In this document: positions 42,906 through 52,832 of the stretch, piece after piece | Layout of the letters: each line of letters starts with the position of its first letter | How positions within the stretch are numbered: position 1 is the stretch's first letter | NCBI GenBank assembly: GCA_016125585.1 | Contig: WGLL01000006.1 | Span: 124,001 to 188,000 of the forward strand | Direction: 5' to 3' | Source of the DNA: Caulobacter sp. | GTDB lineage: Bacteria > Pseudomonadota > Alphaproteobacteria > Caulobacterales > Caulobacteraceae | Length of the DNA stretch: 64,000 bases | Made by a program: the position numbers and the translations under genes | Notes under the pieces: generated by a model | What the model saw: only the letters and a program-made list of their open reading frames with translations | Database searches by the model: none | Told to the model about the DNA's origin: nothing

Positions 42906-43676
42906 TCAGTTGGGGACGTCGAGGTCGCCTGACCCGGCGATGTCGCTGGTCAGGGTCGGCGGACGGCGTTCAAGGGTGACGTCGCCGCTTCCGGCGATGC
43001 GAACGTCCGCTGCGGAGACCGCGTCCAGCATGGCGTCGCCGCTGCCGGCGATCTTGACCCTGGCGCTGTCGGCCGTCAGCCGGCTGAGGTCGGCGTCGCC
43101 CGAGCCGGCGATGCTCAGGGTCAGGTCCGTGGTCTTGCCGAAACCCTCGACATCGCCGCTGCCGTTGATCCGCACGTCCAGGCTGGGCTGGTCATAGTCG
43201 CGGATCGTCAGGTCGGCCGGACCATTGATGGTGAAGGCCTTTACCGCCGGGGCGGCGACCTGGATGCGCAGCCGGCGGCCGTGATGGCTCCAGCGGCCCA
43301 TGTGCATCATGTCGTCATCGTCGGCGAAGCGGATATGGCCGTCCTCGATGCTGACCCGATCGACCATGCGCTTTGGACCGGAGACGGTGATCGACGGGGC
43401 GGCGGCCTGGGTGAAGACCACCTCGGCGGGGATATCCAGGGCCAGGCTGTCGCCGCCAGCCCAGTCCAGGGTGCGCTCGGCCCGCGGGCCGTAGCGGCTG
43501 TCGCTGTCCATGTCGCCGTGTCGACCATGGTCGCGGTAGACGTGATGGCCGTCGATGTCGAATTCGAAGTCGCCACGGCGGGCGGCCTCGACGCCGCCCA
43601 TGGCGATGAAGGCCCCGGCGCTGATGAAGAAGATGACAACGCCGGCGGCGGCGGTGATGAGCAGATTGCGGATCAT
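42906..43676 (-). CDS. GIN-domain (DUF2807) protein with N-terminal membrane anchor
   Basis: 256 residues from the ATG at 43676. A single membrane segment (about 5-25, LLITAAAGVVIFFISAGAFIAMGG in parts) is followed by a His/Asp-rich stretch and then a beta-helix with repeated SGD turns: INGSGDVEG, IAGSGDADL, IAGSGDAML, IAGSGDVTL, IAGSGDLDV. This is the DUF2807/GIN (head-domain) fold, thought to bind or pattern surfaces. It overlaps the HAAS gene by 4 bases and so is translationally coupled to it. Confidence 0.85.
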   Translation of the reverse strand: MIRNLLITAAAGVVIFFISAGAFIAMGGVEAARRGDFEFDIDGHHVYRDHGRHGDMDSDSRYGPRAERTLDWAGGDSLALDIPAEVVFTQAAAPSITVSGPKRMVDRVSIEDGHIRFADDDDMMHMGRWSHHGRRLRIQVAAPAVKAFTINGPADLTIRDYDQPSLDVRINGSGDVEGFGKTTDLTLSIAGSGDADLSRLTADSARVKIAGSGDAMLDAVSAADVRIAGSGDVTLERRPPTLTSDIAGSGDLDVPN

Positions 43677-44254
43677 GACGGGTCCCTCAGACCTTGCGAT
43701 TCCATGGCCGGCTTGAGCAGCCGGTAGTGAAGGCGGCCCCACCAGACCACCGCATTGACCAGGCCGATGCAGAACAGGGTCACCAGGGCGCCGGCCGCCG
43801 TGGAGGCGGCGACGATGCCGATGCCGCCGGCGACCGACAGCCAGGGGTTGGAAAACTCGCCGATGAACGGCCCGACCACCAGCAGGGCGCCGCCGGTGAA
43901 GATGCCGATGACCACCGCCAGGTAGAGGCTGAAGACGGCGCTGATCACGCTCATCAGCAGCGGCACGAGGATGATGACATCCAGGGCGCCCAGGCCCAGC
44001 AGGCCCAGCACCGCGCTGATGGCGGAGGAGGGCGACTTGTTTTCTTCCCAGCGCTTGAGGCCCAGTTCGGCCCGCAGTTCGCGGGACAACCGGTCAGGGT
44101 CGCCGAGCGCGGCGGCGGCTTCTTCCTCGCTGCGCCCGGCGGCCAGGGCCTCGTCGAAATGGGCGTCATAGTCGGCGGCGGCCTCGGCGATGGCGGTCGG
44201 CGGCAGGCCGTTGAGCCCTCGCCGAAGGCGCGTCATGAACTCTGCTCTGGTCAT
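43673..44254 (-). CDS. HAAS-domain (DUF1700) membrane protein
   Basis: 193 residues. The N-terminal soluble part (MTRAEFMTRLRRGLNGLPP, EAAADYDAHFDEALAAGRSE, ALGDPDRLSRELRAE) is the HAAS domain. Several hydrophobic segments follow (ISAVLGLLGLGALDVIILVPLLMSV and more, in parts). HAAS proteins are commonly encoded right after a PadR regulator. The ATG overlaps the PadR stop by 4 bases, and the GIN protein start overlaps its own stop. Confidence 0.88.
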   Translation of the reverse strand: MTRAEFMTRLRRGLNGLPPTAIAEAAADYDAHFDEALAAGRSEEEAAAALGDPDRLSRELRAELGLKRWEENKSPSSAISAVLGLLGLGALDVIILVPLLMSVISAVFSLYLAVVIGIFTGGALLVVGPFIGEFSNPWLSVAGGIGIVAASTAAGALVTLFCIGLVNAVVWWGRLHYRLLKPAMESQGLRDPS

Positions 44255-44577
44255 TCCCCAGCTCCCAGGATGGTGTTGACGGCGCCGGCGAAGGCGGCCC
44301 AGTCGGCCTTCTGCTGCGCGTAGGAGGCCCGGCCGGCGTCGGTCAGGCGATAGTATTTGCGGGGCGGGCCCGACGGCGATTCGACCAGATAGGTCTCGAC
44401 CAGTCCATCGCCCTGCAGCCGGCGCATCAGGGGATAGATGGTGCCTTCCCCCATATCGATGGCCGCGGCCAGGCGGCTGGCGATGTCGTAGGCATAGCCA
44501 TCGCCCCGCGACAGGAGGGACAGGACGCAAAGCGCCAGAACCCCCTTTTTCAGTTGTGTTTCTATGACTTCCGGCAC
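44251..44577 (-). CDS. PadR-family transcriptional regulator
   Basis: 108 residues from a GTG at 44577, preceded on the minus strand by GGACGGAG; an upstream ATG would add 26 unrelated residues. The winged helix is clear: KKGVLALCVLSLLSRGDGYAYDIASRL, MGEGTIYPLMRRLQGDGLV and GPPRKYYRLTDAGRASY (each in part). It opens a PadR-HAAS-GIN operon and probably represses it. A dyad GTATC...GATAC at 44608-44638 covers the likely promoter. Confidence 0.9.
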   Translation of the reverse strand: MPEVIETQLKKGVLALCVLSLLSRGDGYAYDIASRLAAAIDMGEGTIYPLMRRLQGDGLVETYLVESPSGPPRKYYRLTDAGRASYAQQKADWAAFAGAVNTILGAGE

Positions 44578-44607
44578 GGCGTGCTCCGTCCTTTGTGATG
44601 CACCCTT

Positions 44608-44638
44608 GTATCGCACGGTAGTGTTCAATGCAAGATAC
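44608..44638 (-). promoter_or_regulatory. Promoter and likely PadR operator of the padR operon
   Basis: On the minus strand, TTGCAT and TACAAG are 17 bases apart, fitting -35 and -10 boxes. The outer GTATC (44634-44638) and GATAC (44608-44612) form a dyad that would let the regulator block this promoter. Based on pattern only. Confidence 0.45.
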
Positions 44639-44818
44639 CTGTTTATGCAGGCCACACAAAATCGGGGGCGTCGGGCGAAATGTGCGGAATCTCAAAGGCG
44701 AGAGGGCTTTCGGAGCGCTTGGCAAATGAGGGACCAGCGCGTATGCACCCGCCTATCAGGCGCGACTGGATGGGTGCGACATCTGGCGCTGGGGCTGCGG
44801 GCTGGGTTATCGACTATC

Positions 44819-44848
44819 CCGCTCTAGATGGACCGCTTTAGATAGCGG
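44819..44848 (+). promoter_or_regulatory. Tandem CCGCTYTAGAT repeat with hairpin upstream of ctaC
   Basis: CCGCTCTAGAT (44819-44829) and CCGCTTTAGAT (44833-44843) are direct repeats 14 bases apart. The second also forms a small hairpin, CCGCT-TTAGAT-AGCGG. They end 20 bases before the ctaC ATG, a place suited to a regulator site or leader structure. Confidence 0.4.
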
Positions 44849-44868
44849 CCGAAACGGACGTGAGGCGT

Positions 44869-45789
44869 ATGAAAGCGAAGGTTAAGGGGATGCGCTGGCT
44901 TGCGATGGCCCTGGCGGCCGGGCTGACCACCATGATGTCGGCGGCGCCCGCGCTGGCCGCGAACATGGGCCAGCCGACCGATGGCGCACTGGGGCTTCAG
45001 CCGGCGGCGTCGCCCCTGAAGGTCCACGCCATCTTTTTCCACGACATGATTCTGCTGCCGATCATCACGGTCATCAGCCTGTTCGTGCTGGGGCTGCTGA
45101 TCTGGTGCATCGTGCGGTTCAACCGCAAGGCCAACCCTGTCCCCGCCAAGTTCAGCCACAACACCTTCGTCGAGATCGTCTGGACCGTGGTGCCGGTTCT
45201 GATCCTGATGTTCATCGCCATCTTCTCCTTCCGGCTGCTGTTCGAATACAACGACACCCCGAAGGTGGACCTGACGGTCAAGGCGATCGGCTACCAGTGG
45301 TACTGGGGCTATGAATATCCCGACCAGGACATCGGCGAGATCACCTCGAACATGATGGCCGAGGAAGACGTCAAGGCGGCCGGCCTGCCCGAGAGCCTGT
45401 ATCGCCTGAAGGCCACCGAGCCGCTGGTGGTGCCGGTCAACAAGGTGGTCCGGGTTCAGGTCACCGCCGTGGACGTGATCCACGCCTTCGCCCTTCCGGC
45501 CTTCGGGCTGAAGACCGACGCCGTTCCCGGACGGCTCAACGAGACCTGGTTCCGCGCCGACCGCGTGGGCACCTTCTACGGCCAGTGCTCGGAACTTTGC
45601 GGGATCAATCACGCCTTCATGCCCATCGAGATCAAGGTGGTCAGCCAGGCTGATTTCGACGCCTGGGTCGCCTCCAAGAAGGCGCCGCCGGCTCCGGCCG
45701 CGGCTGCTCCCGCCGCCGCCGAGACCCCCGCCGCCACCCCGACCTCGGCTCCCGCCGCGCCCTCGGGCGCGTCGGCCGCCAATCTCTGA
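44869..45789 (+). CDS. ctaC: Cytochrome c oxidase subunit II (CtaC/CoxB)
   Basis: 306 residues from the ATG at 44869. A signal peptide (MALAAGLTTMMSAAPALA) is followed by two membrane segments (LPIITVISLFVLGLLIWCIV and IVWTVVPVLILMFIAIFSF, in parts). GYQWYWGYEYPDQD is the conserved aromatic cluster, and YGQCSELCGINHAFMP plus an upstream His form the binuclear CuA site. It accepts electrons from cytochrome c. An Ala/Pro-rich tail of about 35 residues extends the C-terminus. First gene of the oxidase operon; ctaD begins 17 bases downstream. Confidence 0.97.
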   Translation: MKAKVKGMRWLAMALAAGLTTMMSAAPALAANMGQPTDGALGLQPAASPLKVHAIFFHDMILLPIITVISLFVLGLLIWCIVRFNRKANPVPAKFSHNTFVEIVWTVVPVLILMFIAIFSFRLLFEYNDTPKVDLTVKAIGYQWYWGYEYPDQDIGEITSNMMAEEDVKAAGLPESLYRLKATEPLVVPVNKVVRVQVTAVDVIHAFALPAFGLKTDAVPGRLNETWFRADRVGTFYGQCSELCGINHAFMPIEIKVVSQADFDAWVASKKAPPAPAAAAPAAAETPAATPTSAPAAPSGASAANL

Positions 45790-45800
45790 TCCGCAGGTAG

Positions 45801-47456
<1,656 letters not shown>

Positions 47457-47545
47457 GATCGGACCGCCGCGCCTTCCCCCGGGACGGCGCGGCGGCGTCC
47501 ATCCAGAGTCAGAGATTGGATCGCCGCCCGCGCGGCGATGAGCCT

Positions 47546-48529
47546 ATGCCCAAGTCGCCGCCCGTTTCAGAGATCGCCCCGGACCTGCTGGCCGCCGACC
47601 AGGCCGCCCGCGCGCCCGCGCTCTGGACCGACTATCTGCAGCTGCTCAAGCCGCGGGTCATGTCCCTGGTGGTGTTCACCGCCTTTGTCGGGCTGATCTG
47701 CTCGAGCGCGCCGATGAACCCGGTGCTGGCGGCCGTGGCGGTGTTCTGCATCGCCGTCGGCGCCGGGGCCAGCGCCGCCTTCAACATGTGGTTCGACGCC
47801 GACATCGACAGCGTCATGCGCCGCACCCAGGGCCGGCCGGTGCCGTCTGGCAAGGTTCAGGGTGCCGACGCCCTGGGTCTTGGCATCGTGCTCAGCCTGC
47901 TGTCGGTTATGCTGCTGGCCATGACCACCAACTGGCTGGCGGCCGGCCTGCTGGCCTTCACCATCTTCTTCTACGCCGTGGTCTACACCATGTGGCTGAA
48001 GCGCTGGACGGCGCAGAACATCGTCGTCGGCGGCCTCGCCGGGGCCCTGCCGCCGGTCATCGGCTGGGCGGCCGCTTCAGGGACCGCTCCGGCCAACGCC
48101 TGGCTGATGGTGCTGATCATCTTCCTGTGGACCCCGCCCCACTTCTGGGCGCTGTCGCTTTACACCTCCGAGGACTACGCCAAGGCCGGGGTGCCGATGA
48201 TGCCGGTGGCCCGGGGCGCGAAATCGACCCGCCTGCAGATCCTCCTCTATTCCCTGGTGCTGATCCCGGTCTGCATCGCGCCGGTCTTCACCGGTCTTGG
48301 TCATCTTCCCTATCTGGCGGTGTCGGGGCTCGGCGGGGCCGTGTTCCTGCTGCTGGCCTGGCGGCTGTTCCGCTCGCAGGCGGGAGAGGGCGCCGACCCG
48401 CGCAACGGCCAGCTCTATGACGTCAAGGTCGGGGCCCGCGACGCCCGCAACCTGTTCGCCTTCTCGATCCTCTATCTCTTTTCGCTGTTCGCCACCCTGG
48501 CGGCCGAACGCATGCTGGGATTCGCCTGA
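47546..48529 (+). CDS. ctaB: Protoheme IX farnesyltransferase (heme O synthase, CtaB/CyoE)
   Basis: 327 residues from the ATG at 47546. DYLQLLKPRVMSLVVFTAF is the N-terminal hallmark, NMWFDADIDSVMRRTQGRP the prenyl-diphosphate Asp-rich motif, and TPPHFWALSLYTSEDYAKAG the second conserved loop. About nine membrane helices. It adds a farnesyl group to heme B, giving heme O, the precursor of heme A used by CtaD. A frame beginning at 47384 extends upstream over the ctaD end and was rejected. Confidence 0.97.
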   Translation: MPKSPPVSEIAPDLLAADQAARAPALWTDYLQLLKPRVMSLVVFTAFVGLICSSAPMNPVLAAVAVFCIAVGAGASAAFNMWFDADIDSVMRRTQGRPVPSGKVQGADALGLGIVLSLLSVMLLAMTTNWLAAGLLAFTIFFYAVVYTMWLKRWTAQNIVVGGLAGALPPVIGWAAASGTAPANAWLMVLIIFLWTPPHFWALSLYTSEDYAKAGVPMMPVARGAKSTRLQILLYSLVLIPVCIAPVFTGLGHLPYLAVSGLGGAVFLLLAWRLFRSQAGEGADPRNGQLYDVKVGARDARNLFAFSILYLFSLFATLAAERMLGFA

Positions 48530-48810
48530 TGACCGACCAGCAAAAGCCCGATCCGGCCCAGCCTGAATCGCCGCCGGCCGACGCCCTGGCCGGCCACGTC
48601 GCCGCGCCGTCGGTGACGCCGGTGTCGATCACCGCCGAGACCCAGGCGGTCTATCCGCCGCCGCGTCCGCCGATGACCGCCCAGGAACAGCAGGCTGCCC
48701 GCCAGGCCCAGAGCAAGCGCAATGTCATGCTCGGCCTCAGCCTGGTCGCCTTCATCGTCATCGTCTTCCTGGTCACGGTGCTGAAGATGGGGGGGTATGT
48801 TGTCCGCTGA
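48529..48810 (+). CDS. Small C-tail-anchored protein of the cta operon (CoxF-like)
   Basis: 93 residues. The N-terminal 60 residues are Pro/Ala/Gln rich and look disordered; one membrane segment (NVMLGLSLVAFIVIVFLVTVLK, in parts) sits near the C-terminus. The ATG overlaps the ctaB stop (TGATG), and ctaG starts inside its last codons. Alphaproteobacterial oxidase operons commonly carry a small protein here, sometimes named CoxF. Role in oxidase assembly is inferred from position only. Confidence 0.75.
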   Translation: MTDQQKPDPAQPESPPADALAGHVAAPSVTPVSITAETQAVYPPPRPPMTAQEQQAARQAQSKRNVMLGLSLVAFIVIVFLVTVLKMGGYVVR

Positions 48811-49417
48811 TCCCGCACGCAAGACGACCTCGGCGCTTGGCCGCCGCAATCTGCGGGTGGCGATCATCTGCGGGGTGGTGTTGGCCGGGATGGTCGGCGC
48901 GGCCTACGCCGCCGTGCCCCTGTATCGCGCCTTCTGCCAGCTGACCGGCTTCGACGGCACCATCCGCCGCGCCGAGGCGGCGCCGACCAAGGTGCTGGAT
49001 CGCAAGCTGCTGATTCGCTTCGACGCCAACGTTCGCGACCTGCCCTGGGTCTTCAAGCCCAGCCAGACCACCCAGGAAGTGAAGATCGGCGCCACCGGCC
49101 TGGCCTTTTTCAAGGTCACCAACAACGGCAAGACCGCCCTGACCGGCCGGGCCAGCTACAACGTCGTGCCTGAACAGGCCGGCGCCTATTTCCAGAAGCT
49201 GGAGTGCTTCTGCTTCAGCGATCAGACCATTCAGCCCGGCCAGACGGTCGAATTCCCGGTGGTCTATTTCGTTGATCCCGAATACGCCACCGACTTCGAG
49301 ACGAAGGGAAAGACCGAGCTGACGCTCAGCTACACCTTCTTCCCGGCGCCGACCCAACAGGCTGACGCCGCCGCGACCTCCTCGCCTCTTGGCGGGAAGG
49401 CCAAGGCGGGGCTATAG
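48797..49417 (+). CDS. ctaG: Cytochrome c oxidase assembly protein CtaG/Cox11
   Basis: 206 residues. One N-terminal membrane segment (AIICGVVLAGMVGAAYAAVP) and a periplasmic beta domain with the copper-binding KLECFCFSDQ (CFCF) and NVVPEQAGAYFQKL. VYFVDPEYA and TLSYTFF close the domain. Cox11 delivers copper to the CuB site of subunit I. It overlaps the preceding small gene by 14 bases, and ctaE follows by 66 bases. Confidence 0.96.
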   Translation: MLSADPARKTTSALGRRNLRVAIICGVVLAGMVGAAYAAVPLYRAFCQLTGFDGTIRRAEAAPTKVLDRKLLIRFDANVRDLPWVFKPSQTTQEVKIGATGLAFFKVTNNGKTALTGRASYNVVPEQAGAYFQKLECFCFSDQTIQPGQTVEFPVVYFVDPEYATDFETKGKTELTLSYTFFPAPTQQADAAATSSPLGGKAKAGL

Positions 49418-49483
49418 CGAAACCCTCCGGCGCCGTCCGCGGCGCCGGGTCCGACAAGTTTGAGAAGAGCAGGCTCAAAGAAC

Positions 49484-50362
49484 ATGGCTCACGGCGCCGT
49501 CAAGCACGACTACCATCTGGTCAACCCCAGCCCCTGGCCGCTGGTCGGCTCCATCGCCGGCGTCATCCTGACCATGGGCATGGTCATCTACATGAAGGGC
49601 CTGTTCGGCCTGGAAAAGGGTGATCCCTGGGTCGCGATCGCCGGTTTCGCCCTGGTGATCTTCACCATGATCGGCTGGTGGATGGACGTCACCAAGGAGG
49701 CCAACGCCGGCGACCACACCCCGGTCGTGGCCCTGGGCCTGCGCTATGGCATGATCCTGTTCATCGCCTCGGAAGTGATGTTCTTCGTCGCCTGGTTCTG
49801 GATCTTCTTCGAACAGTCCCTGTTCTGGGAGCACCGCACCCTGACCCCGGCGATCGGCAACTTCGAGGGCGTCGCCGAGGCCTGGAAGCAGTGGCCGCCC
49901 AAGGGCGTTGAACTGGTCCCCGCCTTCCACCTGCCGCTGGTCAACACCCTGACCCTGCTGCTGTCGGGCACCACCGTCACCTGGGCCCACCACGCGCTGC
50001 AACAGGGCGACCGCAAGAGCGCCAAGATCGGCCTGGCCCTGACCGTCCTGCTCGGCATCCTGTTCACCTCGATCCAGGCCTACGAGTATCACCACATCCT
50101 GTCCGAGAAGCTGTTCTACTCGGAAGAGGCCGCCAACGCCGGCCTCTATGGATCGTCCTTCTTCATGGCCACCGGCTTCCACGGCTTCCACGTCCTGGTC
50201 GGCACCATCTTCCTGGCCATCTGCCTGCTGCGCCTGATGGGCGGCGGCTTCAGCCCCAAGCAGCACTTCGGCTTCGAGGCGGCCGCCTGGTACTGGCACT
50301 TCGTTGACGTGGTCTGGCTGTTCCTGTTCGCCTTCATCTACGTCATCTTCGGGACGATGTAG
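49484..50362 (+). CDS. ctaE: Cytochrome c oxidase subunit III (CtaE/CoxC)
   Basis: 292 residues from the ATG at 49484 (MAHGAVKHDYHLVNPSPWPL, in part), with seven membrane segments. RYGMILFIASEVMFFVAWFW carries the conserved Glu, and GFHGFHVLVGTIFLAICLLR plus EAAAWYWHFVDVVWLFLF are the family signature near the end. Subunit III stabilises the aa3 oxidase. An upstream in-frame start (49460) would add eight residues but places the ribosome site wrongly. Confidence 0.97.
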   Translation: MAHGAVKHDYHLVNPSPWPLVGSIAGVILTMGMVIYMKGLFGLEKGDPWVAIAGFALVIFTMIGWWMDVTKEANAGDHTPVVALGLRYGMILFIASEVMFFVAWFWIFFEQSLFWEHRTLTPAIGNFEGVAEAWKQWPPKGVELVPAFHLPLVNTLTLLLSGTTVTWAHHALQQGDRKSAKIGLALTVLLGILFTSIQAYEYHHILSEKLFYSEEAANAGLYGSSFFMATGFHGFHVLVGTIFLAICLLRLMGGGFSPKQHFGFEAAAWYWHFVDVVWLFLFAFIYVIFGTM

Positions 50363-50373
50363 GACGCGATCGG

Positions 50374-50736
50374 ATGGCGAACCCTTATCTGGCGGGGGCG
50401 ACCGGTCGTTGCCCCCGATGCGGCGAGGGCAAGCTGTTCGACGGATTTCTCAAGCTGGCCCCGGCCTGCTCCGCCTGCGGCGTCAGCTTCGAACAGGCCG
50501 ACAGCGGCGATGGCCCGGCCGTCTTCGTGATCCTGATCGCCGGCTTCCTGCTGGCCTTCGGGGCCATGTTCCACATGATCGCCTTCAATCCGCCGATCTG
50601 GGTGCTGCTGGTCATCTGGATGCCGCTGACGGTCGCCGTCTGCCTGGGCCTGCTGCGGCCGATGAAGGGGCTGCTGATCGCCGCCCGCTTCGCCAACAAG
50701 GCCAGTGAAGCCGGCCGCGCCGATGTCGAGCCCTGA
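50374..50736 (+). CDS. DUF983 membrane protein of the cta operon
   Basis: 120 residues. An N-terminal zinc-ribbon-like part (GRCPRCGEGKLF and PACSACGVSFE, two C-x2-C pairs) is followed by two membrane segments. DUF983 proteins are commonly encoded in alphaproteobacterial oxidase operons between subunit III and SURF1. Molecular role is unknown; position suggests oxidase assembly. It starts 11 bases after the ctaE stop and is followed by SURF1 after 6 bases. Confidence 0.9.
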   Translation: MANPYLAGATGRCPRCGEGKLFDGFLKLAPACSACGVSFEQADSGDGPAVFVILIAGFLLAFGAMFHMIAFNPPIWVLLVIWMPLTVAVCLGLLRPMKGLLIAARFANKASEAGRADVEP

Positions 50737-50742
50737 CGCCAG

Positions 50743-51429
50743 ATGAAGCGTTTCCCCTTCGGCCTGACGATCGCCACCCTCATCAGCCTGGTTATCCTGT
50801 GCGTTCTGGGCTCCTGGCAGCTCAAGCGTCTGGCCTGGAAGACCGATCTTCTGGCCCGCATCGAGGCGCTGAAGACCTCGCCCGAGGCGCCGCTGGACCA
50901 GGTGCTGGCCGCAGGCGGGGATGTCGAATTCCGCCGCGTCCGGCTGTCCTGCCCCGCCGCGGCCCTGTCCCGCCAGATCGAGCTGTTCGGGGTCGTCGAG
51001 GGTCAGCCGGTCCGACGGCTGATCGTCGCCTGCCCGACCGCGACCGGGACGATCCTCGTCGACGAGGGCTATGTCGCCGAGACGGTTCAGGCCCGGCCGT
51101 CGCCGCCCGCCGGAACCGTCGTGATCAGCGGCATCCTGCGCAAACCCGACAAACCCGGCGCCTTCAATCCCGCCGGGGCGAAGGAAGGGCTCTGGTACGG
51201 TCGCGACATTCCCGCCATGGCCCGGGCCCTGGGCGCCGAAAATCCCGCCCCGGTCTTTCTGTTCGCCGCCTCGCCGGTCCGCGCGGACTGGCCCGCGCTG
51301 ACGCCGGCGCCGGTGCCCGCCGACATCCCCAACCGCCACCTCGAATACGCCCTGACCTGGTTTGGCCTGGCCGGGGCGTTGCTCGCTGTCTACGCCGCCA
51401 TGCTCTGGCGCAGGTTCAAGGCCCGATGA
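50743..51429 (+). CDS. SURF1-family oxidase assembly protein
   Basis: 228 residues. LCVLGSWQLKRLAWKTDLLARIE at the N-terminus after one membrane segment, and RHLEYALTWFGLAGALLAVYAAM at the C-terminus with the second, are the two SURF1 ends; a periplasmic domain lies between. SURF1 helps insert heme a into the oxidase. The final bases overlap the thrC ATG by 4, linking oxidase assembly to threonine synthase translation. Confidence 0.93.
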   Translation: MKRFPFGLTIATLISLVILCVLGSWQLKRLAWKTDLLARIEALKTSPEAPLDQVLAAGGDVEFRRVRLSCPAAALSRQIELFGVVEGQPVRRLIVACPTATGTILVDEGYVAETVQARPSPPAGTVVISGILRKPDKPGAFNPAGAKEGLWYGRDIPAMARALGAENPAPVFLFAASPVRADWPALTPAPVPADIPNRHLEYALTWFGLAGALLAVYAAMLWRRFKAR

Positions 51430-52832
51430 AATACGTCTCCACCCGCGCCGACGGCGCCAGCCTCCAGCCGATCGGCTTTCTCGACGCCGTACTCGCCGGC
51501 CTGGCCCCCGATGGCGGGCTCTATGTGCCGGAGACCTGGCCCAGCTTCACCCCCGAGGAGATCGCCGCCTTCGCCGGCCGTCCCTACGCCGAGGTCGCCG
51601 CCGCCGTGTTGGGCAGGTTTGCCGACGGCGAGATCGCCGACGACCTGCTGCTGGAGATGTGCACCGAGGCCTATGCTAGCTTCGCCCATTCGGCCACCTG
51701 CCCGGTGACCCAGCTGGCGCCCGGTCTGTTCATGGCCGAGCTGTTCCACGGCCCGACCCTGGCCTTCAAGGACGTGGCCATGCAGCTGCTGGCCCGGCTC
51801 TACGACCACATTCTCGGCGCCCGCGGCCGCACCCTGACCATCGTCTGCGCCACCAGCGGCGATACCGGCGGCGCCGCCGTCGAGGCCTTCCGCGGCCGGT
51901 CCAATGTCCGCATCTGCGCGATGTTCCCGGAGGGCCGGATCAGCGACGTCCAACGCCGCTTCATGACCACGGTGGAAGACGCCAACGTCGCCTGCCTGTC
52001 GCTGCAAGGCAGCTTCGACGACTGCCAGGCCATCCTCAAGGCGATGTTCGCCGACGGCCAGTTCGTCCGGGCGGTCGATCTGTCGGCCGTCAATTCGATC
52101 AACTTCGCCCGCATCGCCGCCCAGGCGGTCTACTACTTCACCACCGCCGTGGCCCTGGGCGCGCCGCATCGTCCTGTCGCCTTCGCCGTGCCGACCGGCA
52201 ACTTCGGCGACGCCTTCGCCGGCTATGTCGCCCATCGCATGGGCCTGCCGATCGAGAAGATCCTGGTCGCCACCAACGCCAACGACATCATGGCCCGCGC
52301 CTTCGAGGACGGCCGTTATTCGCGCGGCAATGTCGCGGCCACCCAGAGCCCGGCCATGGACATCCAGGTCGCCTCCAACTTCGAGCGGCTGTACTTTGAA
52401 TGCGTCCGCCGCGACGGGGTCGAGACCGGCCGCGCCTTCCGCGCCTTTGGCGAGACCGGCGTCATCGACATACCCCCCGTCGCCCGCGCCGCCATGGCAG
52501 AGCTGTTCGGCGGGGCCTCGACCGGCGAGGACGACACCGCCCGCGCCATGCTGGCGACCCTGAACGAGACCGGTCGGCTGATCGATCCCCATACCGCCGT
52601 CGCCGTGTCCGCCGCCCGTCGCGCCACGCTCGACCATGAGACGACGCCGTTGATCGTCCTGTCCACCGCCCACCCGGCCAAGTTCCCCGAGGCGGTCAGC
52701 GCCGCCACCGGCGTCACCCCGACCTTTCCGCGCGGCGACCGGGGCCTGGGCGACAAGGCGGAGCGATTCGACCGCCTGCCCGCCGATGCGGCCACGGTGA
52801 TGGAATACGTTCGCGGTTTCGCCGCCCGTTGA
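51426..52832 (+). CDS. thrC: Threonine synthase
   Basis: 468 residues from the ATG at 51426. MAELFHGPTLAFKDVAMQLL carries the PLP lysine (FKD), TIVCATSGDTGGAAVEAF the phosphate-binding loop, and FAVPTGNFGDAFAGYVA a further conserved block. This is the longer fungal/proteobacterial class of ThrC, converting O-phosphohomoserine to threonine. It overlaps SURF1 at its start and the M16 peptidase at its stop by 4 bases each, an arrangement also seen in related genomes. Confidence 0.96.
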   Translation: MKYVSTRADGASLQPIGFLDAVLAGLAPDGGLYVPETWPSFTPEEIAAFAGRPYAEVAAAVLGRFADGEIADDLLLEMCTEAYASFAHSATCPVTQLAPGLFMAELFHGPTLAFKDVAMQLLARLYDHILGARGRTLTIVCATSGDTGGAAVEAFRGRSNVRICAMFPEGRISDVQRRFMTTVEDANVACLSLQGSFDDCQAILKAMFADGQFVRAVDLSAVNSINFARIAAQAVYYFTTAVALGAPHRPVAFAVPTGNFGDAFAGYVAHRMGLPIEKILVATNANDIMARAFEDGRYSRGNVAATQSPAMDIQVASNFERLYFECVRRDGVETGRAFRAFGETGVIDIPPVARAAMAELFGGASTGEDDTARAMLATLNETGRLIDPHTAVAVSAARRATLDHETTPLIVLSTAHPAKFPEAVSAATGVTPTFPRGDRGLGDKAERFDRLPADAATVMEYVRGFAAR

